Origin: Methylorubrum populi
GTDB lineage: Bacteria; Pseudomonadota; Alphaproteobacteria; Rhizobiales; Beijerinckiaceae
DNA length: 64,000 nucleotides
NCBI RefSeq assembly: GCF_002355515.1
Contig: NZ_AP014809.1
Coordinates: forward strand, 981,501 to 1,045,500
Direction: 5' to 3'
The position numbers and the translations under genes are program-made. Positions 1 through 7,455 of this stretch are shown here, piece by piece (position 1 is the first letter of the stretch; each line of letters begins with the position of its first letter). A model generated the notes under the pieces. That model was not told the DNA's origin. It saw nothing but the letters and a program-made list of their open reading frames with translations, and ran no database searches.

Positions 1-28
1 AAGTCTCCGTTCGACACGCTCCCCTCAC

Positions 29-69
29 AGCCTTCGCCGGCCGGGTTCATCACCCGCCCGGGGAAGGCT
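29..69. repeat. Imperfect inverted repeat / hairpin
   Basis: The arms at 29-46 and 52-69 pair over 18 positions with two mismatches around a 5-nt loop. The flank to the right is moderately T-rich (attttt about 20 nt further on) but no T run follows the stem directly, so it is only a possible terminator for a gene lying left of the window or for the minus-strand porin gene. No coding region is supported in 1-140. Confidence 0.45.
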
Positions 70-140
70 GAGCCGTTCAAACGATTTTTCCGTGGTCGCG
101 GTTCACTCTTTCACGCAAGACACAAGCCAGGGTCCTGATT

Positions 141-881
141 TCAGAACTTATAGTTCAAGCCTCCGCGCACGACGCCGAAACCGGATTCTGATCGACCGGT
201 GCCGTAGTAGGCAGGGACGGTCGCGTCGTAGACGGTCGCTCCGACGTTCTGCTTGCCGAGATCGACATAGAGCCCCTCGACTTTCACCGAAATACGGTCG
301 GTAAGGGCGTATTCGATGCCCGCTCCGGCAGCGTAGCCGAGCCGCGTGGTGTCCGGCAGGCTGTAGGGATAAGCGGAGGCGTAGGGAGACTTGCTGCCCC
401 CGCCATAGGCGAAACCGCCGGTGCCGTAGATGAGCCAGCGGTCGAAGGCGTAGCCGAGTCGGCCGCGCACCGTGCCGAACCAGTCGAGGCTCGGGGCGAT
501 ACCGTAATAGGGCGTGGTACCGACGGTGCCGTCGCCGCGGCGCCCGAACCCGGTGCCCTGGAAATCCGCCTCGGCCCCGAGCACCCAGCCCGCGCCCGGC
601 GTCAGCTGGTAATTGTAGCCGAACTGGCCGCCGCCGACGAAACCGCCCCGGCCTCCGCTCTCCGTGACGGTGCCGTAAGTCGCATCCGTGTGGCTCGAAG
701 CCCCGCCGCGGATGCCATAGCCGGCATTCACGCCGACATAGAAGCCGGTCCAGCTGAAGACCGGCAGAACCGGCGGCGGCGGAGGTGCGGCCCGGCGCGG
801 AAGGTCGGCGCTGGACGCGCCGCCTGCGAGAAGGCTGCTCAGAAGGCCGGCGAGGGCCGGCCGTATCGGGCGTCGGATCAT
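141..881 (-). CDS. Outer membrane beta-barrel protein (Omp25/Omp31 opacity-like)
   Basis: This 246-residue protein starts with a signal peptide of about 25 residues ending near GGASSA, then a Pro-rich stretch, then FSWTGFYVGVNAGYG, the start of the first strand in rhizobial Omp25/Omp31-type surface proteins. Alternating aromatic and polar strands run to the end, which closes with a terminal Phe (GGLNYKF), the usual signal for outer membrane insertion. The role is structural or porin-like in the outer membrane; a substrate cannot be read from the sequence. It stands alone with its promoter region to its right (882-935). Methylobacteria carry many paralogues, so the exact member is unknown. Confidence 0.88.
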   Translation of the reverse strand: MIRRPIRPALAGLLSSLLAGGASSADLPRRAAPPPPPVLPVFSWTGFYVGVNAGYGIRGGASSHTDATYGTVTESGGRGGFVGGGQFGYNYQLTPGAGWVLGAEADFQGTGFGRRGDGTVGTTPYYGIAPSLDWFGTVRGRLGYAFDRWLIYGTGGFAYGGGSKSPYASAYPYSLPDTTRLGYAAGAGIEYALTDRISVKVEGLYVDLGKQNVGATVYDATVPAYYGTGRSESGFGVVRGGLNYKF

Positions 882-935
882 CGTTGTCTCTCGGTTCGGG
901 TTCGGATTCAGTTTTGGCGCGCCCCTGAGGCGAGG

Positions 936-1139
936 TCAGAGCGCGAGCACCAGCAGGCCGACGACTGCGACGGCCAGGATCAGGCAGAGGGCGAAATTGA
1001 TGACGCTCTCGCCGCCGCAGGACTTGGGTTCAGGCTCGGTGTGCCGGGCCGGCGCTCGGACGCGGTGCCGACCGGTCGGCCACAGCCGGCTCGCGGCAAG
1101 GCCCGCCGTGGGAAAGGCGGTCTGGCTGGCAGCCCTCAT
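936..1139 (-). CDS. Small C-terminally anchored membrane protein, hypothetical
   Basis: This 67-residue product has an Arg-rich, low-complexity first half and a hydrophobic segment of about 20 residues at the end (INFALCLILAVAVVGLLVLA), consistent with a tail-anchored inner membrane protein. Its ATG overlaps the stop codon of the next ORF upstream in an ATGA arrangement (1136-1139), the main evidence that both are translated. The first half looks like a poorly constrained GC-rich reading frame, so the true start could lie further downstream. No family is recognised. Confidence 0.4.
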   Translation of the reverse strand: MRAASQTAFPTAGLAASRLWPTGRHRVRAPARHTEPEPKSCGGESVINFALCLILAVAVVGLLVLAL

Positions 1140-1402
1140 CGAAGAGCCTCCCGCACGACCCGCGTCACGCCAGGCCGCGGAGCGTTGAGGTCGACGGCTT
1201 GCGCCGCGGGACCACGAAAGGCTGGCCGCTCGCCATCAGCCGAGGTCCGGAGGACGGGAAGTCCGAGCACCGCGGACAGGATCGCGGCCAGAATCACGCC
1301 GCGGATCAGAGGCCGAGGCGACGCACCGAGCACTCTGCCCGGGTGAGCGGCAAGCAGGAGCGGCGCTTCGCTCCGAACGAGGAGAGGTCTCAGTTCGATC
1401 AT
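1136..1402 (-). CDS. Small membrane protein, hypothetical
   Basis: This 88-residue product has one hydrophobic segment near residues 34-50 (GVILAAILSAVLGLPVL) and a polar tail. The ATG is at 1402 and the stop codon overlaps the start of the neighbouring small membrane ORF by ATGA, suggesting translational coupling. It diverges from the DUF6502 gene, with a palindrome-rich region between them. No family is recognised and codon-level support is weak, so it could be an open frame without a product. Confidence 0.4.
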   Translation of the reverse strand: MIELRPLLVRSEAPLLLAAHPGRVLGASPRPLIRGVILAAILSAVLGLPVLRTSADGERPAFRGPAAQAVDLNAPRPGVTRVVREALR

Positions 1403-1432
1403 CGCGATGCCTTACCGAAGCCAAGGGATATA

Positions 1433-1449
1433 GTGGGAATTTTACCCAC
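1433..1449. promoter_or_regulatory. Short palindrome upstream of the DUF6502 gene
   Basis: Two 5-bp arms (gtggg and cccac) flank 7 bases of A+T in the intergenic region between the divergent genes at 1402 and 1558. It could be an operator half-site pair or part of a promoter; function is inferred from position only. Confidence 0.3.
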
Positions 1450-1457
1450 AAAACTTG

Positions 1458-1476
1458 CGTGTGAAAAATTCACACG
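1458..1476. promoter_or_regulatory. Perfect 8-bp-arm palindrome, candidate operator
   Basis: The arms cgtgtgaa and ttcacacg are perfect inverted copies around a 3-base centre. The palindrome lies 82 bp before the DUF6502 start, inside the only AT-rich stretch of the divergent intergenic region, where an operator or promoter element would be expected. The binding protein is unknown. Confidence 0.45.
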
Positions 1477-1516
1477 TCAACGAGAATCCGTCGGACGCGG
1501 GTGCTCGAACGCACAT

Positions 1517-1535
1517 CGTGGGATTGCGTCCCACG
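1517..1535. promoter_or_regulatory. 7-bp-arm palindrome before the DUF6502 start
   Basis: The arms cgtggga and tcccacg are perfect inverted copies around a 5-base spacer and end 22 bp before the DUF6502 ATG. It could act as an operator or as a leader hairpin in the mRNA. It resembles the gtggg/cccac pair at 1433-1449. Confidence 0.4.
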
Positions 1536-1557
1536 CAGTTGCCTCTAAGCTCGGGCC

Positions 1558-2433
1558 ATGTCTCAGCCGATCGAACCCGCCCCGTCTCCGGACGGCGCCG
1601 CCCTGCACGGGCCCGTGGCGCGTCTGCTGCGGCCGCTGGTGCGCCTGCTGGTTCAGCGCGGCATCACCTTCCCGGCGCTCACCAACCTGCTGCGCGAACT
1701 CTACGTGAACGTCGCCGAGTACGATTTCGCCCTATCCGGCAAGGAGCAGACCGACAGCCGGGTCAGCCTGCTGACGGGCATCCACCGCAAGGAGGTGCGG
1801 CGCCTGCGCGGGGCGGGCGCGCCGGTGAGCCGAGTGCCGGCGACGGTGTCGCGCACGAGCCGGATCATCGCCCGCTGGATCGCCGCGCCCGAATTCACCG
1901 ACGGTCAGGGCCGGCCGCTGCCGCTGCCGCGCTCGGCCGACGATGCGGCTCCCTCCTTCGAGAGCCTGGTCGCGGGCGTGACCAAGGACGTTCGGCCCCG
2001 CGCCGTGCTCGACGAGTGGCTCGACCGAGGTCTCGCCATCCTCGACGCCGAGGGCCGGGTCCGCCTGCTGGAATCCGCCTATCTGCCCAAGGGCGGAGCC
2101 GAGCCGCAGCTCTACTATTTCGGGCGGAACCTGCACGACCACATCGCGGCCGCCGCCGGGAACGTTTCCGCGCCTGCCCCGCGCTTCTTCGAGCGCGCCG
2201 TTCATTACGACGGCCTCTCCGACGCGCTCGCCGCACGGCTGGAGGCCCGGGCCCGCGAGATCGCCATGGCGGCGCTCAAGCAGGCCAATGCCGAGGCTCA
2301 CGCCGCCTGCGCCGACGACGAGGGCGGACGCCATCGCTGGAATTTCGGCATCTACATCTATCGGGAGGAGGTGCCCACCGCCGATCCCGGTCCGGAGCCG
2401 GAATCGACAGGAACGGAAGGCCGCGCGCCGTGA
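1558..2433 (+). CDS. DUF6502 family protein
   Basis: This 291-residue protein carries the features I associate with DUF6502: an N-terminal helical block (residues about 20-80) beginning LLRPLVRLLVQRGITFPALTNLLRELYVNVA and continuing through SRVSLLTGIHRKEVRRLR, which looks like a helix-turn-helix followed by a second helical bundle. No membrane segment or signal peptide is visible, so it should be cytoplasmic. Its stop overlaps the GTG start of the next gene (GTGA, 2430-2433), so the two are translationally coupled. The biochemical role of the family is not known to me; DNA binding is a guess from the N-terminal pattern. Palindromes upstream may be its own operators. Confidence 0.8.
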   Translation: MSQPIEPAPSPDGAALHGPVARLLRPLVRLLVQRGITFPALTNLLRELYVNVAEYDFALSGKEQTDSRVSLLTGIHRKEVRRLRGAGAPVSRVPATVSRTSRIIARWIAAPEFTDGQGRPLPLPRSADDAAPSFESLVAGVTKDVRPRAVLDEWLDRGLAILDAEGRVRLLESAYLPKGGAEPQLYYFGRNLHDHIAAAAGNVSAPAPRFFERAVHYDGLSDALAARLEARAREIAMAALKQANAEAHAACADDEGGRHRWNFGIYIYREEVPTADPGPEPESTGTEGRAP

Positions 2434-3767
2434 GCCGCATCGCCCCGACCCGACGCGGCCTGCTGGCGCTCCTGGCCGGTACTCTTCTGTCGCGGCCGAG
2501 CCCCGCATGGCCTCAGACACCGGCAGCCCCCCTCGCCGACCCCATCCAGGACCGCGGCATCGGCGGCACCGGCGCGCGTCCCGCCGAGGATGAGACGCCC
2601 GGCAGCGATCGCGGCATCGGCGGCACGGGCGTGATCGGCACGATCCGCCGGTTCGGCTCGATCGTCGTCAACGACCTGCGCATCACCTATCCGCCGGACG
2701 TGCGGGTGCGCATCGACGGTGCCCCCGCGCGCGTCGCTGACCTCAGGATCGGCCACGTCGTGCGCGTGGTGGCGCGGGGGCCGGAGGGAGACCTCTCGAC
2801 GGGTGCCATCGACGTGACGAGTGAGGTCGTCGGTCCGGTCGAGGCTGTCGCCCGCGGCCGCCTGAAGGTGCTCGGCCAGACCGTATCCACGGCGGGCCTG
2901 AGACACCTGACGACGCTCGCGGTGGGCGAGCGCGTGGCGGTGAGCGGCCTGCGCCGGCCCGACGGCACCGTCGTCGCGAGCCTGATCGAACCGCGCGCAA
3001 CGGGAAGCGCCCGCGTCGCCGGGCCGGTGCGGCGCGGCGCCGACGGTGCGCTGCGCATCGGCGGCCTGCGCCTCCCGGGCCTCGAATCGGGGCTCGTCGG
3101 GCGGCGGGCACTGGTGGAGGGCGAGGCCGGCCCGACGGGGATGACCGTCGCGTCGGCCCGGGACGTCAGCCGCCCCTTCCCGGCGGGGCTCGCCCGGGCC
3201 TCGATCGAGGCTTACGTCGCACCGGGCGGCGGCGGTTTGCGGCTCGGCTCCGGCCTCGCCGTGTCCGGACGGGTTGCACCCTCGGCCCTGCCTGGACCGG
3301 CTCGCCCCGCCGTGATCGAGACCGCGATCGGCCGGGGCGGACGGATGACGGTGGAATCGGTCCGAGGCGACGCCTCGGGGCGGGGCGGGCTCGATTCCGC
3401 CGGCCAAGGCCCCGGCAGCGGGCGAGGCCCGGGCAGCGGCCGCGACGGCGGCCAGGGACCCGGTGGACCGGGGCGCCCCGGAGGGGGCGGCGATGCGCCG
3501 GTCTCCCGTCCCGGCGGCGGAGCCGGCGGCTTCGAACCGGGCCGGGGCGGCGCAGGTGCGGGAGGCGCGAAGCCCGGCGGCTATCCGATCGACACGCGCC
3601 CCGGGCCCGGTATCGGAACGGGCGGTGGTTTCGGCGGCCCTGGCGGCGGGTTCGATCGCCCCGGCGGCGGGGGACCGGGCGGGTTCGGTGGCGGCGGCCC
3701 CGGCGGTGGCGGCTTCGGCGGTAGCGGCGGCTTCGGCGGAGGCCCCGGCGGCGGCGGGCGCCGCTGA
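2430..3767 (+). CDS. Secreted DUF5666-type protein with Gly-rich tail
   Basis: I place the start at the GTG at 2430, which overlaps the previous stop, giving 445 residues. An RR-containing N-terminus followed by a hydrophobic stretch (SRIAPTRRGLLALLAGTLLS) looks like a Tat or Sec signal. The octapeptide DRGIGGTG then occurs twice, followed by beta-rich DUF5666-like units (GTIRRFGSIVVNDLRITY and two later repeats) to about residue 300. Residues from about 312 to the end are almost entirely Gly, Pro, Arg and Ser, a disordered tail. It is probably exported and coupled to the DUF6502 protein; its role is unknown. Confidence 0.78.
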   Translation: MSRIAPTRRGLLALLAGTLLSRPSPAWPQTPAAPLADPIQDRGIGGTGARPAEDETPGSDRGIGGTGVIGTIRRFGSIVVNDLRITYPPDVRVRIDGAPARVADLRIGHVVRVVARGPEGDLSTGAIDVTSEVVGPVEAVARGRLKVLGQTVSTAGLRHLTTLAVGERVAVSGLRRPDGTVVASLIEPRATGSARVAGPVRRGADGALRIGGLRLPGLESGLVGRRALVEGEAGPTGMTVASARDVSRPFPAGLARASIEAYVAPGGGGLRLGSGLAVSGRVAPSALPGPARPAVIETAIGRGGRMTVESVRGDASGRGGLDSAGQGPGSGRGPGSGRDGGQGPGGPGRPGGGGDAPVSRPGGGAGGFEPGRGGAGAGGAKPGGYPIDTRPGPGIGTGGGFGGPGGGFDRPGGGGPGGFGGGGPGGGGFGGSGGFGGGPGGGGRR

Positions 3768-3776
3768 TGGCCGCCG

Positions 3777-4469
3777 TCAGCGGCTGCGCAGGATCAGCCG
3801 GTCGCCGCGCACCTCGTACGAGGGCAGCCGGTCGAGGAAGCTCTGGCCGAGCAGGTTGGTCGTCAGCACGCCGGGCCGGCTCACCATCGCGTTGACATTG
3901 CGCTCGGTGATCGGCCCGACGGTGATCGAGTCGAGCCGGATCGGCGCGGTGAGCGCGGTGCCGTTGGCGGTGGAGACTCGCTGGGTGAAGGCGCTCTCCG
4001 GCGGGCGGATGCCGAGCCGCTCGGCGGTCGCGGCGGTGAGCACGACGCTGCTCGCCCCCGTGTCGAAGACGAAGCGCTCCTCGGAGCCGCCGTTCACCTC
4101 CGCCAGGACCGAGAAGTCGCCGTCGGAGCGGCGGGTGATCGTCACCTCGCCGCCGGGGCCGACCACGGCGGTGCCGGGGCGCAGGGCTCCGACGACATTG
4201 GCGCCGACGCGCTGCGCGTCGTCGCGGTAGGTGTAGCCGATGATGATCACCGCGCCGATGGCGAGCCAGATCAGGATCGAGCCAAGGGTCTTGCCCGGCA
4301 TGGCGAGCGCCTGCCGCCAGCGCCCGGCGGTGAGGAGGAGCAGCAGCGCCGTCATCGAGACGAGGCCGGCGAGCTGATCCGAATCGAGTCCCATCACCGG
4401 GCCGCCGTCGTGGTTGGCAACCAAGACGACGAGGCCGATCCCGAGGATGGCGAGGCCAGCCCACATCAT
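3777..4469 (-). CDS. Membrane-anchored retropepsin-like aspartic protease (TIGR02281 type)
   Basis: The product has 230 residues if started at the ATG at 4469, which overlaps the upstream stop (ATGA). Three hydrophobic segments (about 4-19, 33-48 and 62-80) precede a soluble domain with the signature FVFDTGASSVVLT, in which D136-T137-G138 is the catalytic DTG of retropepsin-like proteases. The motif ANGTALTAPIRLDSITVG and the closing FLGQ/LLGQSFLDRL match clan AA single-domain proteases that act as dimers. It would face the periplasm; its substrate is unknown. It follows the DUF1289 gene and probably shares its transcript. A longer upstream frame is an overlap artefact. Confidence 0.85.
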   Translation of the reverse strand: MMWAGLAILGIGLVVLVANHDGGPVMGLDSDQLAGLVSMTALLLLLTAGRWRQALAMPGKTLGSILIWLAIGAVIIIGYTYRDDAQRVGANVVGALRPGTAVVGPGGEVTITRRSDGDFSVLAEVNGGSEERFVFDTGASSVVLTAATAERLGIRPPESAFTQRVSTANGTALTAPIRLDSITVGPITERNVNAMVSRPGVLTTNLLGQSFLDRLPSYEVRGDRLILRSR

Positions 4470-4678
4470 CGCGCGCGCGGGTCCCGCTCGGGATAGGCCC
4501 GGCGCAGCCGCTCGGGCAGCACCGCCATGACCGCCAGGCGCTGCGGCTCGGACAGCGAGCCCCACAGCCCGATCTCTTCGCGCGTGCGCCCGCAGCCCTC
4601 GCACAGGCCCGTCACGGCATCGAGCACGCAGACCTTGGTGCAGGGTGAGGAGGGTTTTCTCGAAGGAGTCGCCAGCAT
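4466..4678 (-). CDS. DUF1289 domain protein
   Basis: This 70-residue protein has the compact DUF1289 pattern: SPCTKVCVLDAVTGLCEGCGRTREEIGLW, with four cysteines spaced as in this family (CxxxC and CxxC), followed by the helix LSEPQRLAVMAVLPERL. The cysteines suggest metal or Fe-S binding, but no biochemical role is established as far as I know. It overlaps the protease gene by four bases and sits 54 bp after the DUF6891 gene, so it is likely part of a cobS-DUF6891-DUF1289-protease transcript. Confidence 0.88.
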   Translation of the reverse strand: MLATPSRKPSSPCTKVCVLDAVTGLCEGCGRTREEIGLWGSLSEPQRLAVMAVLPERLRRAYPERDPRAR

Positions 4679-4732
4679 CGCCCGTGCAGATGGGACCGAG
4701 CGGGGCCGTGAATCAAGGTCTGGCGGGAAACC

Positions 4733-5410
4733 TTATCCGTCCCGGGGGTCGTCGGCCGGGCTGCGCTTCAACCAGCGGATCGGGTGAACGAGGATGCGTG
4801 TGCCGACATCGCCCTTCCACTGCGTCCGCAGGCCCTGTGCCTCCACGGCCGCCACGATCTCGGCGGCGATGGCGGCCATGGACTCGTCGCGGTCGTCGAA
4901 CGAGCCGAAGGCGAGGTAGAGGCCCTGGTCGACGACGACCGCCTCGACGTCCTGCCCGTGGTAGAACACGAACCCGCGCGAGGGGCGCCCGCGCTCCCGA
5001 CGCTGGTGATAGACTTCAGCCGCGTCCGAAATCCCGTCCGAGCGGGTGTAGCCGGCACAATGCAGCGCGATGATGCCGCGGGCGTCGAGCGTGTCGAAGG
5101 CGATGGCGAGGCGATCGAAATCCGTCTCCAGCGGCCACGTCGCCTCGTCGGCCCGCTTGCGCGCGAAGGCACGGGCGACCTCCGCCTCGACCCAGCGGCG
5201 ATCGTCGGGATCGATCGCGTCGGGGTTCAGGTACTCGTCCCGGATCGACTCGAGCGTCGAGGCCTCGCTCTCGAAGCCGCCGCGCGCCAGAACCTCGATC
5301 CGCTCGGCGGTGTCGGTGCGGTCGATCGTTTCCGCGGGTGTGTCGGCGGGCTGAGAGGTCCGCCCCTCCGCCCGTCGGCCGGCCAAGAGCCGGCGGAGGA
5401 TCCTCAGCAT
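4733..5410 (-). CDS. DUF6891-like cytosolic protein
   Basis: The start at 5410 (ATG preceded by a GGGGGA ribosome site) gives 225 residues; the longer open frame upstream is a shadow of cobS. The core DRLAIAFDTLDARGIIALHCAGYTRSDG, followed by GFVFYHGQDVEAVV and LYLAFGSF, matches what I recall of DUF6891. No signal peptide or membrane segment is seen. The final RILVHPIRWLKR is conserved-looking. It starts 14 bp after the cobS stop and is probably cotranscribed with it, although nothing in the sequence points to a role in cobalamin synthesis. Confidence 0.75.
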   Translation of the reverse strand: MLRILRRLLAGRRAEGRTSQPADTPAETIDRTDTAERIEVLARGGFESEASTLESIRDEYLNPDAIDPDDRRWVEAEVARAFARKRADEATWPLETDFDRLAIAFDTLDARGIIALHCAGYTRSDGISDAAEVYHQRRERGRPSRGFVFYHGQDVEAVVVDQGLYLAFGSFDDRDESMAAIAAEIVAAVEAQGLRTQWKGDVGTRILVHPIRWLKRSPADDPRDG

Positions 5411-5424
5411 CACGCGTCCCCCGC

Positions 5425-6252
5425 CTACGCCGTCGCCGCCACCAGCGCCAGCAGCACCGCGATCTCGCCGATCTGCTGGCAGGCGCCGACGACGTCGCCG
5501 GTCTGGCCGCCGATCTTCCGCTCGGCGAGCGCGCTCAGGCCGAAGGCCGCGAGCGGCGCCAGGATCAGCGCGAGGACGAGGCCGAGCGGCGGCAGGCCGA
5601 GGGCGGCGGCGATCCCGGCGAGGACCAGACAGATCAGCCCCGCAACCGCGAGCGTCGCGCGGGTCGGCCGGCCGACGGCGGCGCCCGCGCCGCCGGGACG
5701 GGCGGGGTCGAGGATCGCGAGCGGGATCAGCGCCACCGTCCGCGACAGGGCGGCGGCGAAGAGCAGCGCGACGGCAGCGAGCGAGCCGGAGCGGTCGAGC
5801 AGGGTCGCGAGCATCGCCGCGCGCAGCGCCAGCCCGAGGAACAGAGCGGTGCCGCCATAGGCGCCGATCCGGCTGTCGCGCATGATCTCCAGGGTTCGCT
5901 CGCGGCTCCCCCCGCCGCCGAACCCGTCGGCGACGTCGGCCAGACCGTCCTCGTGCATGGCGCCGGTGATCAGCGCCAGCGCGACGAGGGCGAGCGCGGC
6001 GGCCACGAACGGCCCGAGCCGGATCTCCCAGGCGAGCACCAGCACGAGGGCAGCCGGCAGCGCGATCAGCAGTCCGGCCAGCGGCAGCACCCGCGGCACG
6101 GTGCGGAAATCCGGCGCGGCGTGGGGTGCGGGCTCGTCCGGCAGGGGCGGGACCGGCAGGCGGGTGAAGAAGCGGAGGCAGGCGGCGAGGTCGTAGACCC
6201 ATTCCGCCCCGGGAAAGGGCGGCCCGAGATCGCGACCGCTGCGCTCGATCAT
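5425..6252 (-). CDS. cobS: Adenosylcobinamide-GDP ribazoletransferase (cobalamin synthase)
   Basis: CobS joins alpha-ribazole or its 5'-phosphate to adenosylcobinamide-GDP, the final condensation that yields adenosylcobalamin, in the inner membrane. The 275-residue product starts with the family pattern DLAACLRFFTRLPVP and has the conserved acidic motif HEDGLADVADGFGGG with MRDSRIGAYG, which binds Mg2+, among several hydrophobic helices. Length fits the family (about 250-275). It is transcribed away from cobT across a 171-bp gap; both genes belong to the nucleotide-loop branch. I looked for a cobalamin riboswitch between them and found none. Confidence 0.95.
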   Translation of the reverse strand: MIERSGRDLGPPFPGAEWVYDLAACLRFFTRLPVPPLPDEPAPHAAPDFRTVPRVLPLAGLLIALPAALVLVLAWEIRLGPFVAAALALVALALITGAMHEDGLADVADGFGGGGSRERTLEIMRDSRIGAYGGTALFLGLALRAAMLATLLDRSGSLAAVALLFAAALSRTVALIPLAILDPARPGGAGAAVGRPTRATLAVAGLICLVLAGIAAALGLPPLGLVLALILAPLAAFGLSALAERKIGGQTGDVVGACQQIGEIAVLLALVAATA

Positions 6253-6423
6253 TCCGCCCCCCTTCGCCTCGCCGCCTGGACCCGCAGGCCCATCCGCTTC
6301 TATAGCGCCGGGAGCCTCCTGCCTGCTACGCGGCGCCGCCGTCTATCCGGTGGCAAATCCCGCGCCGATCGGGCGATCTCCTTTCGCGGTGCCCCCGCCT
6401 TTCGACGCGCACGAGTCCCTTCC

Positions 6424-7455
6424 ATGACCTCAGACCCGGCCGCCTCCCCCTTCGCCGATATCCGCCGCCTGCTGACCGAGATGCCCGGCCCCGACGGGGA
6501 TGCGGTCGCCGGGATCCGGGCGCGGGACGCACAGCTGACCAAGCCGCCGGGGGCGCTCGGGCGGCTCGAAGCCTTCGTGGAATGGCTCGGCGCGTGGCAG
6601 GGCAAGGCCAAGCCCACCCTCGACCGGCCGATGGTGTGCGTCTTCGCGGGCAGCCACGGCGTGGTGGAGCGCGGCGTCTCCGCCTTCCCGGCCGCGGTCA
6701 ACCGGCAGATGCTGGACAATTTCGCCGCCGGCGGCGCGGCAATCAACCAGCTCTGCGCCGCCTATGGCCTCGGCTTCCGGGTGTTCGATCTCGCCGTCGA
6801 CCTGCCGACCGGCGACATCTGCTCCGGCCCGGCGCTGGACGAGAAGGGGTGCGTCGCCACCATGGCCTTCGGCATGGAGGCGGTGGCGGCGGGCACCGAC
6901 TGCCTCGCCGTCGGCGAGATGGGGATCGGCAACACCACCGTCGCGGCGGCGATCTACGCCGCGCTCTACGGCGGCGAGGCCGAGCACTGGGTCGGGCGCG
7001 GCACCGGGCTCGACGCCGCCGGCCTCGCCCGCAAGGCCGAGGCGGTGCGGTTGGCGGTCGAGACCCACAAGGATCACATGAGCGACCCGCTGGCGGTGCT
7101 GGCACGGCTCGGCGGCCGGGAGATCGCGGCGATGGCCGGGGCCATCCTCGCCGCGCGGCTGCAGCGTGTGCCGGTGGTGCTCGACGGCTACGTCGCGACC
7201 GCCGCGGCGGCCGTGCTGCACGCCGCCGCCCCGAACGCCCTCGACCATTGCCTCGCCGGCCACCGCTCGGCGGAAGGGGCGCATGGCGAGGTGCTGGAGC
7301 GGCTCGGCCTCAAGCCCGTTCTGTCGCTCGACATGCGGCTGGGCGAAGCCTCGGGCGCGGCCCTGGCGCTGGGCCTCCTGAAAGGCGCGCTCGCCTGCCA
7401 CCGCGACATGGCGACGTTCGAGCAGGCGGGGGTTTCGGGCAAGAGCGCGGAGTAA
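6424..7455 (+). CDS. cobT: Nicotinate-nucleotide--dimethylbenzimidazole phosphoribosyltransferase
   Basis: CobT transfers phosphoribose from nicotinate mononucleotide to 5,6-dimethylbenzimidazole, making alpha-ribazole 5'-phosphate for the CobS step. The ATG at 6424 gives 343 residues, a normal length. Family signatures are visible: LTKPPGALGRLE near the N-terminus, FAGSHGVVERGVSAFP, the glycine-rich GEMGIGNTTVAAAI, VVLDGYVATAAA, and the C-terminal DMRLGEASGAALAL that holds the catalytic glutamate. The protein is cytosolic. It is divergent from cobS, and its 3' end is overlapped in antisense by the tail of the proline-rich ORF that ends at 7310. Confidence 0.95.
   Translation: MTSDPAASPFADIRRLLTEMPGPDGDAVAGIRARDAQLTKPPGALGRLEAFVEWLGAWQGKAKPTLDRPMVCVFAGSHGVVERGVSAFPAAVNRQMLDNFAAGGAAINQLCAAYGLGFRVFDLAVDLPTGDICSGPALDEKGCVATMAFGMEAVAAGTDCLAVGEMGIGNTTVAAAIYAALYGGEAEHWVGRGTGLDAAGLARKAEAVRLAVETHKDHMSDPLAVLARLGGREIAAMAGAILAARLQRVPVVLDGYVATAAAAVLHAAAPNALDHCLAGHRSAEGAHGEVLERLGLKPVLSLDMRLGEASGAALALGLLKGALACHRDMATFEQAGVSGKSAE

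Noticed and set aside
1455..2429. Extended N-terminal part of the frame that ends at 3767
   Set aside because: This part is Arg-rich shadow of the DUF6502 gene; the GTG at 2430 gives a signal peptide and overlaps the previous stop.
6253..6423. Possible cobalamin riboswitch between cobS and cobT
   Set aside because: No B12-box-like sequence or suitable stem array was found in the 171-bp gap.
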